This document shows, one piece after another, positions 57,383-64,000 of a DNA stretch of 64,000 nucleotides. The position numbers were made by a program, and so were the translations under genes. The DNA comes from Panacagrimonas sp046594215 (GTDB lineage: Bacteria > Pseudomonadota > Gammaproteobacteria > Nevskiales > Nevskiaceae), in the NCBI GenBank assembly GCA_046594215.1, contig JBKJPX010000112.1, positions 34,569 through 98,568 of the forward strand. The letters are read 5' to 3'. Within the stretch, counting starts at the first letter, position 1. The number at the start of each line of letters is the position of its first letter. Under the pieces are notes generated by a model that saw only the letters and a program-made list of their open reading frames with translations, did no database searches and was not told where the DNA came from.

Positions 57383-60300
57383 ATGATTTCCGGGCACATG
57401 AACGACTTCACGGGCGACGTATCGGCGGCAGACCTGGCCTTCCTCGCGGGGGGCGGCGAAATGGGCGAGCGCATGCGAACCCACGACTGGGCGCGCACGG
57501 CCCTGGGGCCTCCCGCACGCTGGCCGCAGTCGCTGCGCACCGCGATCAGCATCTGCCTGAAGTGCAGCTTCCCGATCGTGGTGCTCTGGGGCGAGCACTT
57601 TGTCCACTTCTACAACGACGAGTACCGCTCGATCCTCGGCGCCAAGCATCCCGCGCTGGGCAAGACCGGGCCCGAGGTGTGGCCCGAGATCTGGAGCACC
57701 GTCGGCCCGATGCTGGAAGGCGTGATGCGCAGCGGCGAAGCCACCCGCGCGCGCGACCTCCTGTTGCCGATGCACCGCGCGGCGGATTCCGGCGTACTCG
57801 AAGACTGCTACTTCTCGTTCTCCTACAGCCCGATCGTGGACGAGCTGGGCCACATCGCGGGTGTCTTCTGCCCCGTGATCGAAACCACCGAGACCGTGAA
57901 GGCGCAGCGGCGACTGCAGGACGAAGGCGGACGGCTGCGGGACCTGTTCGCGCAGGCGCCGAGCTTCATGGCCGTGCTCGAAGGTCCCGACCATCGATTC
58001 GTGCTCGCCAACGAGACCTACCAGGAGATCTTCGGGCCGCGCCCGCTGATCGGTCGTAGCCTGCTCGAGGCTTTTCCCGAAATCGAAGGCCAGGGGGTGG
58101 TGGCAATTCTGGACAAGGTGCGCGCCACCGGCACCGCCTTCAGGGCCACCGCCAACCTCGTCCTGATCCGACGACCGGGCGCAGCGCAGTCCGAGAAGCG
58201 TTACTTCGACGTCGTCTATCAGCCGATCCCCGACGCCGACGGCAGCACCGGCGGCATCTTCGTGCAGGGCGTGGACATCTCTGAACGCATCGGGCGCGAG
58301 CAGCGCGATGCCTGCCTCAAGCAGATCGAGCGGCTCGCGCACGAACACGTCGACGCCCTCGAGATTCCGCGTAGTGCCGCGCGCCTGCTCGCGGAGCACC
58401 TGCAGGCCGATCGCTGCGCCTACGCCGAAGTCGACTCCGACGAGAACGGCTTCACCATCACGGGTGATTACACCGTCCGGCTGCGGAGCACGGTGGGCCG
58501 CTATCACATGAGCGAGTTCGGCGCCGCCGCGCTCGATCACATGCACCGCGGCCAGCCCTGGATCGTGGACGACTGCGACCTGGACCCGCGCCTGCAGGCA
58601 AACGAGCGTGTCGCGTACCACGCTATCCAGATGCAGGCCGTGATCTGCGTGCCCTTGCTGCGTGCGGGTCGCTTCGTCGCGTGCATGGCTGTGCACTCGC
58701 AGGCCCCGCGCGCCTGGCACGCCGGCGACGTCGAACTGACCGTGGCGGTCGCCGACCGCTGCCAGGAATCGATCGAACGCGCCCGCATCGAGCGCGAGCT
58801 TCGCTACAACGAAGAACGCTTCCGCAAACTCGTCGAGGCCACCTCGCAGATCCTGTGGAGCGCCGACGCGCAAGGGCAGGTGGAAACGGGCTCGCCCTCC
58901 TGGCAGGCCTTCACCGGCCAGGACTTCGCGCAGCAGCGGGGCACGGGCTGGCTCGATGCGCTGCACCCCGACGATCGCCGTCGCCTCGAGCGGAGCTGGC
59001 CCCAGGCGGTTGCACGCGGCACGCCGGTGGACGACGAGTACCGGCTGCGGCACGTCGACGGCAGCTGGCGATGGACCGAGGTCCGCGCCATTCCGGTGCG
59101 CAATGCCGACGGCACGATCCGCGAATGGGTCGGCATGAACACCGACGTCACGCCGCGCAAGAACGCCGAGCGGCGCGACGCCTTCCTGGTGCGCGTGGAC
59201 GATGCGATCCGGCCGCTGTCGGATCCGGACGAGATCGCGTTCGCCTCGATGCGCATGCTGTGCGAGGAACTGGGGGCCGACCGCACCACGTATTTCGAGG
59301 TCGACGCGGACCAGGCGATCGCGCACGTGATGCGCAACCACGCGCCGCACATCCGCCCGCTGGTCGGCGATCACGTAATCGCGGATTACGGCAGCTCGTT
59401 CGTCGAGGCCATGCGCGGCAACTACCCGCTGGCGTTCGAAGACGCGGACCAGGGCGGCTTGACCCCCGACCAGCGCCGCCGGTTCGTCGAGGTCCAGGCC
59501 GAGGCCGCCATCGTCGTCCCCCTGCGCAAGGACGATCGCCTGACGGCGATCCTGGGCGTGTACCAGGGCCACCGGCGTCAGTGGACGCAGCAGGACATCG
59601 AGCTCACGCGCCTGCTGGTCAACCGCTGCTGGGAATCGATCGAGCGCGCCCGCGTGGCACGCGCGCTGCAGGAAGGCGACCGGCGCAAGGACGAGTTCAT
59701 CGCCACGCTCGCCCACGAGCTGCGCAATCCGCTGGCCCCGCTCCGCAACGCGATGGCCGTGCTCACGCGAGGTGCACCCGGTATCTCCACGGAACGCCTG
59801 TTCACGATGATGGAGCGCCAGGTCGATCACCTCGTGCACATGGTCGACGACCTGCTCGACGTCTCGCGCATCACGCGCGGCAAGATCGAGATCCGCCGCC
59901 AGCGCGTGGATCTCGTGGAAGTGGTGCGCAACGCCATCGACACGTCGCGGCCCTGGATCGAGTCCGCGCGGCACCGCTTCGAGCCCACCTTTCCTGAGCA
60001 ACCCGTGCCGGTGCGCGGCGACATCGTTCGCCTGACGCAGATCTTCGCGAACCTGCTCAACAACGCCTCGAAGTACACGCCGGAAGGGGGCCAGATCGGC
60101 CTGCGCGTCTGGACCGAGGCGGGCAAGGCGCTCGTGCGCGTCACCGACAACGGCGTGGGCATCGCTCCCGAGATGCGCTCGCGCGTTTTCGAGATCTTTG
60201 CGCAGGTTCCGGCGGGACAGCACCGCACGGGCGACGGCCTGGGCATCGGCCTGTCGCTGGTCAAGAGCCTGGTTGCCCTGCACGACGGCACGGTCAAGGT

Positions 60301-60772
60301 TCACAGCGAGGGCCTGGGCAAGGGCAGCAGCTTCCTGGTGAGCCTGCCGCTGGCCGAGGCCTCCGATGCGGCCGACGCGGTCCAGGCAACAACAGTTGCG
60401 CCGCCGCAGCGCGAACTGCGACGCGTGCTCGTCGTCGACGACAACCGCGACGCCGCCGATTCGATCGCGATGGTCCTCGCCGCGCTGGGCGCCGACGTGC
60501 GCGTGGCCTACGACGGCAACACCGCGCTGGAACTAATCGAGTCGTATCGCCCGACCGTGGCGCTGCTCGACATCGGCATGCCCGAGATGGATGGCTACCA
60601 GCTGGCCCGGCGCATCCGTGCCCGATCCACCGGCCAGCAGGTGATCCTGGTGGCGCTGACGGGCTGGGGCCAGGAAGACGACCAGCGGCAGTCGCGCGAG
60701 GCCGGGTTCGATCGACACCTGATCAAGCCCGTGAGTTTCGACGTGCTCAAGCAGGTGGTGATGGCGGTTTAG
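57383..60772 (+). CDS. Hybrid multi-PAS/GAF histidine kinase with C-terminal receiver
   Basis: This soluble kinase of 1129 residues has, in order, a PAS (DWARTALGPPARWPQSLR, FPIVVLWGEHFVHFYNDEY), a second PAS, a GAF domain (~320-465), a third PAS with a PAC segment, a second GAF (~605-750), HisKA (LAHELRNPLAPLRNA), HATPase_c (NLLNNASKYTPEGG, GLGIGLSLVKSL) and a REC domain with LLDIGMPEMDGY near the C-terminus. The first PAS matches that of the kinase at 45727-48528. GAF cysteines do not suggest a bilin. The start may be ATG 57383 or 57398. Confidence 0.92.
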   Translation: MISGHMNDFTGDVSAADLAFLAGGGEMGERMRTHDWARTALGPPARWPQSLRTAISICLKCSFPIVVLWGEHFVHFYNDEYRSILGAKHPALGKTGPEVWPEIWSTVGPMLEGVMRSGEATRARDLLLPMHRAADSGVLEDCYFSFSYSPIVDELGHIAGVFCPVIETTETVKAQRRLQDEGGRLRDLFAQAPSFMAVLEGPDHRFVLANETYQEIFGPRPLIGRSLLEAFPEIEGQGVVAILDKVRATGTAFRATANLVLIRRPGAAQSEKRYFDVVYQPIPDADGSTGGIFVQGVDISERIGREQRDACLKQIERLAHEHVDALEIPRSAARLLAEHLQADRCAYAEVDSDENGFTITGDYTVRLRSTVGRYHMSEFGAAALDHMHRGQPWIVDDCDLDPRLQANERVAYHAIQMQAVICVPLLRAGRFVACMAVHSQAPRAWHAGDVELTVAVADRCQESIERARIERELRYNEERFRKLVEATSQILWSADAQGQVETGSPSWQAFTGQDFAQQRGTGWLDALHPDDRRRLERSWPQAVARGTPVDDEYRLRHVDGSWRWTEVRAIPVRNADGTIREWVGMNTDVTPRKNAERRDAFLVRVDDAIRPLSDPDEIAFASMRMLCEELGADRTTYFEVDADQAIAHVMRNHAPHIRPLVGDHVIADYGSSFVEAMRGNYPLAFEDADQGGLTPDQRRRFVEVQAEAAIVVPLRKDDRLTAILGVYQGHRRQWTQQDIELTRLLVNRCWESIERARVARALQEGDRRKDEFIATLAHELRNPLAPLRNAMAVLTRGAPGISTERLFTMMERQVDHLVHMVDDLLDVSRITRGKIEIRRQRVDLVEVVRNAIDTSRPWIESARHRFEPTFPEQPVPVRGDIVRLTQIFANLLNNASKYTPEGGQIGLRVWTEAGKALVRVTDNGVGIAPEMRSRVFEIFAQVPAGQHRTGDGLGIGLSLVKSLVALHDGTVKVHSEGLGKGSSFLVSLPLAEASDAADAVQATTVAPPQRELRRVLVVDDNRDAADSIAMVLAALGADVRVAYDGNTALELIESYRPTVALLDIGMPEMDGYQLARRIRARSTGQQVILVALTGWGQEDDQRQSREAGFDRHLIKPVSFDVLKQVVMAV

Positions 60773-60773
60773 G

Positions 60774-60803
60774 GCGGGCAAACGGTTTCCATCGTCTGCC
60801 CGC
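60774..60803. repeat. GTGGGCAAACG-type palindrome, module A (variant GCGGGCAAACG)
   Basis: GCGGGCAAACG (60774-60784) and CGTCTGCCCGC (60793-60803) form an 11-bp inverted repeat with one mismatch and an 8-bp spacer. It is the third copy of the family seen at 33742 and 37472, and lies 1 bp after the kinase stop and 12 bp before the stop of the convergent dehydrogenase, so it may serve as a bidirectional terminator. Confidence 0.6.
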
Positions 60804-60814
60804 GCGGGTGGACA

Positions 60815-61909
60815 CTAGCCCATCGTCACCACCGCCCTCGCCCCGGTCCCGCTCTGCATCAGCTCGAACGCGTCGTTGATGTTCGCCAGCGGAATGCGGT
60901 GCGTGACCATTTCGTCCAGACGCAGCGCGCCGCTGCGATACCAGTCGATCATGCGCGGGATATCGCGGCGCGGGCGGCTGCCGCCGTACAGCGAGCCACG
61001 CAGCACCTTGTCCGCAAGGAAGCCGCCCGCGCGGATGGCGACCTCGTCGCTGATCTTCGGTGCGCCCACGGCGACGGCCGTACCGGATGCGCGGACCATG
61101 TTGAAGGCCTGCGTGATGGTGTCGGTGCGGCCGATGACCTCGAAGGCATAGTGCACGCCACCGCGCGTGAGCTTCTTGACGGCCTTAACGACGTCTCCGG
61201 CCGCGGGATCGATCTCGTCGGTCGCACCGAGCTTCATCGCGAGCGCACGTCGCGAGGGGACCGGGTCGATGGCGATGATCTGCCGGGCGCCCGCGATGCG
61301 CGCCGCCTGGATCGCGGACAGGCCCACGCCGCCGCAGCCGAGCACCGCCACCGTGGAGCCCGGCTCGACCTTCGCCGTGTTCACCACCGCACCCACGCCC
61401 GTCATGACGCCGCAGCCGAGCACGCAGACCACGTCGAGCGGAACGCCGGGATCGACCTTCACCAGCGCGCCGGCCGGAACCACCGCCTGTTCGGCGAAGC
61501 CAGCGATGCCGCTGAGCTGGTAGACGATCTCGCCGCGTCGCCGAAGCCGCGTCGTTCCGTCGAGCATCGTCGCGTCGATGAACATCGGGGCGGCCTTCGT
61601 GCACAGCACGGGCTTGTCCTCGACGCAGAACTCGCAGTGCCCGCAGTGGGGCGTGGGGCCGGCGATGACGTGATCGCCAACCTTGACGTTGTCCACGCCC
61701 GGGCCGACAGCCTCGACCACGCCGCCCATCTCGTGTCCCAGCACGGAAGGCACTGGCGCGCGCAGAATGCCGTGCATGCAGGACCAGTCGCTGTGGCACA
61801 CGCCGCAGGCGACGACGCGGATCAGGGCCTCGCCCGCGCGCGGGGCCTCGATGTCGATCTGCTGCACGCTCAGGGGACCGCCGATGGCGTCCAGGACTGC
61901 AGCTCTCAT
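60815..61909 (-). CDS. Zinc-dependent alcohol dehydrogenase (MDR superfamily)
   Basis: This 364-residue enzyme of the medium-chain dehydrogenase family has the catalytic zinc ligands in ACGVCHSDW and GHEMGG, a structural zinc site of four Cys (C-x2-C-x2-C-x7-C in HCGHCEFCVEDKPVLC) and the NAD motif VLGCGGVGLSA. It oxidises primary alcohols or a formaldehyde/glutathione-type substrate; the class cannot be settled. I chose ATG 61909 because GGAGAG precedes it. It is divergent from the response regulator at 62083. Confidence 0.93.
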   Translation of the reverse strand: MRAAVLDAIGGPLSVQQIDIEAPRAGEALIRVVACGVCHSDWSCMHGILRAPVPSVLGHEMGGVVEAVGPGVDNVKVGDHVIAGPTPHCGHCEFCVEDKPVLCTKAAPMFIDATMLDGTTRLRRRGEIVYQLSGIAGFAEQAVVPAGALVKVDPGVPLDVVCVLGCGVMTGVGAVVNTAKVEPGSTVAVLGCGGVGLSAIQAARIAGARQIIAIDPVPSRRALAMKLGATDEIDPAAGDVVKAVKKLTRGGVHYAFEVIGRTDTITQAFNMVRASGTAVAVGAPKISDEVAIRAGGFLADKVLRGSLYGGSRPRRDIPRMIDWYRSGALRLDEMVTHRIPLANINDAFELMQSGTGARAVVTMG

Positions 61910-62082
61910 GGGGCTCTCTCCGTGGCGGGCTTCGTTTTTTACCGAGGGTCCGTTCGCTACGCGGCCGTCGGTGTTCCCGAGTATGAACACAGGGTCGCGG
62001 GGCGCGGCAATGCGGGGCAAGCCCGCCGTTCTCTCGTCACGTATCCTCGTGACGTCCACGAGCCGGGTCCCTGTCACGTCCG

Positions 62083-62742
62083 ATGCGCATCCTCCTGGTC
62101 GAAGACGACGCCATGCTCGGCGAGGCCGTCCGCAAGGGGCTGGCGGCGCAGTCGCACGCGGTGGACTGGGCACGCGACGGCGAGGCGGCGGCCGAACTCT
62201 GGCGCAGCGCGAACTACGACCTGGTGCTGCTCGACCTCGGTCTGCCCAAACGCGACGGTCTGGGCGTACTCAAGGACGCGCGCCGCGACGGCCTGGAATC
62301 CCCGGTGCTGATCCTGACCGCCCGTGATGCCGTGAACGATCGCGTCGGCGGGCTCGACGCAGGCGCCGACGACTACCTGCTCAAGCCCTTCGATCTCGAC
62401 GAACTGCTGGCGCGCGTGCGCGCGCTGGGGCGCCGCCACGCCGGCCGTGCGCAGCCCAAGGTCGAGCATCTCGATCTGGTGCTGGACCTGGCCGAGCGCT
62501 CGACCGTCTTCAAGGGCGAAGCTGTTGCGCTCACGCGACGCGAGTTCGCGCTGCTGGCCGCGCTGGTCGAACAGCCGGGCCGCGTGTGGACGCGCGAGCA
62601 GCTCGTCGAACGCCTGTACGGCTGGAACGAGGAGATCGCGAGCAACGCGCTCGACGTTCACGTGCACGCACTGCGCCGCAAGCTGTCAGCCGACTTCATC
62701 CGTAACGCGCGCGGCGTGGGTTACTACATCCCCAAGGAATGA
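62083..62742 (+). CDS. OmpR/PmrA-family response regulator
   Basis: This 219-residue regulator has an N-terminal receiver (VEDDAML; phospho-acceptor in VLLDLGLPKRDG; Lys in LLKPFDLDEL) and a C-terminal winged helix of the OmpR type (LTRREFALLAALVEQPGRV, LDVHVHALRRKL). The sequence type is nearest to QseB/PmrA. It overlaps the downstream kinase by 1 bp (TGATG), so the pair is one operon. Confidence 0.95.
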   Translation: MRILLVEDDAMLGEAVRKGLAAQSHAVDWARDGEAAAELWRSANYDLVLLDLGLPKRDGLGVLKDARRDGLESPVLILTARDAVNDRVGGLDAGADDYLLKPFDLDELLARVRALGRRHAGRAQPKVEHLDLVLDLAERSTVFKGEAVALTRREFALLAALVEQPGRVWTREQLVERLYGWNEEIASNALDVHVHALRRKLSADFIRNARGVGYYIPKE

Positions 62743-64000
62743 TGAGCCGGATCCTCACGGTCTTCGGCAGTTCGCTGCAACGACGCCTGGCGCTCGCGCT
62801 CGTCGCGATCCTGCTCGTGGGCGGCGCTTTCGCCTCCTGGGGTCTGTACTGGCTCGCGATGCACCAGCAGGGCGAGATCTTCGACGAGCGCCTGCGCGCG
62901 CTGTCGTTCAATCTGCCCGTGGAGGCGATGCTGGAGATGCCCCGCGGCGCCAACGACGAAGCGGCCGACGGCATCGTCGTGCAGGTGTGGCGATCCGACG
63001 GCACCCTGCTGTGGACCTCGGAGGCGCGGCCTGCGCCGATCTCCACGCGTATCGGCATGGCCGACGTGGAATACGGCGACGACCGCTGGCGCAGCTTCAC
63101 GCGCGTGGTCGAACCCAGCGGCCTGGTGCTGCAGGTGACGCAGTCGCTCGACGTGCGCGAGCGCCGCGCCGCCGCCGAGGCGCTACGCCTGCTGGTGCCG
63201 CTGCTGGTGCTCGTACCCCTGCTCGTGCTGCTCACGGGCTGGGTGGTGTCGCGGCAGCTCGCCCCGCTGCGCAAGCTCGCGGCGCAGATGCAGCACCGCA
63301 GCGCGCAGGACACCTCGCCGGTGGCGCTCCAGGACGCGCCGCGCGAACTCGCGCCGGTACTGAGTTCTCTCAACGACCTCCTTTCGCGACAGGCGCACGC
63401 CAGCCAGCGTCAGCGCGAATTCCTGGCCGACGTCGCGCACGAGCTGCGCACGCCGCTGGCCGCGGTCCGGCTGCAGTCGCAGCGCGCCGGGCTTGCGACG
63501 GACGCGGCCGAGCGGCGTGATGCGCTCGACGCACTGCAGGCCGGTGTCGAGCGTTCCACGCACCTGGTCGCGCAACTGCTGAGCCTGGCGCGCAGCGAGT
63601 CGATGCCCGACGTCTCGATGGACGCGACCGTGCCGCTCGACCGCCTGCTGCGCGAGGTGGTCGCGCAGCGCTTCGGCCTCGCGCAGGCGCGCGGGCTGGA
63701 CCTGGGCATCGCCGATTCCGTCGCGGCGACAGTGCGTGGTGACGCCGAGGCGCTCGCGAGCCTGTTCGGCAATCTCGTCGACAACGCGATCGCGTACACG
63801 CCTGCGCCCGGCAGGATCGACGTGTCGCTGCGCATCGACGGTGGCGAGGCGGAAGTCCGCGTCGAGGACACCGGGCCGGGTATCGATCCGGCGCGGCAGT
63901 CGGCGATGTTCGAGCGCTTCGTGCGCGGCGGCACCGGCGACATCGCCGGCACGGGACTCGGGCTGGCCATCGTGCAGGGCGTGGTGCACCGGCATGGCGG
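62742..64000 (+). CDS. Membrane sensor histidine kinase (3' end beyond window)
   Basis: This is the kinase partner of the regulator at 62083. The ATG at 62742 opens a frame that runs to the window edge (419 full codons). It has a first membrane helix (LALALVAILLVGGAFASWGLYWL), a periplasmic sensor loop, a second helix (LLVPLLVLVPLLVLLTGWVV), a HAMP-like segment, HisKA with FLADVAHELRTPLAAVR and an ATPase domain beginning SLFGNLVDNAIAYTPAPG and ending at GLGLAIVQGVVHRHGG at the edge. QseC/PmrB type. A few residues of the ATPase are cut off. Confidence 0.93.
   Translation, partial: MSRILTVFGSSLQRRLALALVAILLVGGAFASWGLYWLAMHQQGEIFDERLRALSFNLPVEAMLEMPRGANDEAADGIVVQVWRSDGTLLWTSEARPAPISTRIGMADVEYGDDRWRSFTRVVEPSGLVLQVTQSLDVRERRAAAEALRLLVPLLVLVPLLVLLTGWVVSRQLAPLRKLAAQMQHRSAQDTSPVALQDAPRELAPVLSSLNDLLSRQAHASQRQREFLADVAHELRTPLAAVRLQSQRAGLATDAAERRDALDALQAGVERSTHLVAQLLSLARSESMPDVSMDATVPLDRLLREVVAQRFGLAQARGLDLGIADSVAATVRGDAEALASLFGNLVDNAIAYTPAPGRIDVSLRIDGGEAEVRVEDTGPGIDPARQSAMFERFVRGGTGDIAGTGLGLAIVQGVVHRHG

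Noticed and set aside
57041..60304. A 1087-codon minus-strand frame
   Set aside because: It is antisense to the hybrid kinase at 57383-60772 and has no recognisable domain; its composition is typical of shadow frames.
1..64000. CRISPR arrays and rRNA genes
   Set aside because: I looked for regularly spaced direct repeats and for rRNA-like conserved stretches and saw none.

Overview
The window looks like part of a GC-rich proteobacterial chromosome. I would guess a gammaproteobacterium of the Xanthomonadales/Lysobacterales kind, because of the intergenic repeat types (GTAG/CGAAGTCCGGGG REP-like elements and CCCTCTCCCC hairpin pairs) and the gene repertoire (dbpA, pirin/DoxX/azoreductase group, NodT-type RND efflux, many PAS histidine kinases). 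This placement is an inference and no rRNA is present to settle it. The window falls into two parts.

Positions 1 to about 20,110 are an integrated island. From left to right it holds a type I restriction-modification operon headed by a PIN/AbrB toxin-antitoxin pair (1-4716, minus), a divergent unknown winged-helix gene (4942-6006), a four-gene mobile module of zinc-ribbon protein, serine recombinase, ParB-like and RepB/ParB-like proteins (6020-9933, minus), two overlapping tyrosine recombinases with a possible helix-turn-helix partner (10149-13675, minus), an AbiE toxin-antitoxin pair with a clear palindromic operator (14219-15743), an orphan VbhA-like antitoxin, a zinc-hook Rad50/RloC-like ATPase (16298-18847), a complete tRNA-Arg(UCU) and a third tyrosine integrase. 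The right border is visible at 20107-20153 as the 3' half of a second tRNA-Arg(UCU) on the plus strand. The island therefore appears to have split a host tRNA gene in the anticodon loop and to carry its own intact tRNA-Arg directly behind the integrase.

Positions 20,154 to 64,000 look like ordinary host chromosome. It contains a three-gene light/phospho-signalling operon (PAS kinase, response regulator, REC-BLUF photoreceptor); a flavin monooxygenase; an SPFH lipoprotein; an exported SurE; an Rrf2-regulated NADH dehydrogenase-like flavoprotein plus cupin; pirin, DoxX and azoreductase genes next to a divergent LysR regulator; a TAXI-type solute-binding protein; dbpA; a serine hydrolase; a tight four-gene cluster of acyl-CoA dehydrogenase, selenophosphate synthetase (selD), an NMN-adenylyltransferase-like protein and an apgM-like phosphatase-superfamily protein under a TetR gene; two large hybrid histidine kinases; a complete RND efflux operon; small metalloprotease and S4 genes; a zinc alcohol dehydrogenase; and the start of an OmpR-type two-component system cut by the window end.

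Dispersed palindromic repeats sit in several host intergenic spaces, mostly at convergent gene ends, and one of them abuts a truncated TauE/SafE gene. The most interesting items are the tRNA-carrying integrase operon, the recombinase/ParB module, the zinc-hook ATPase, the REC-BLUF fusion and an azoreductase interrupted by an in-frame palindromic insertion.
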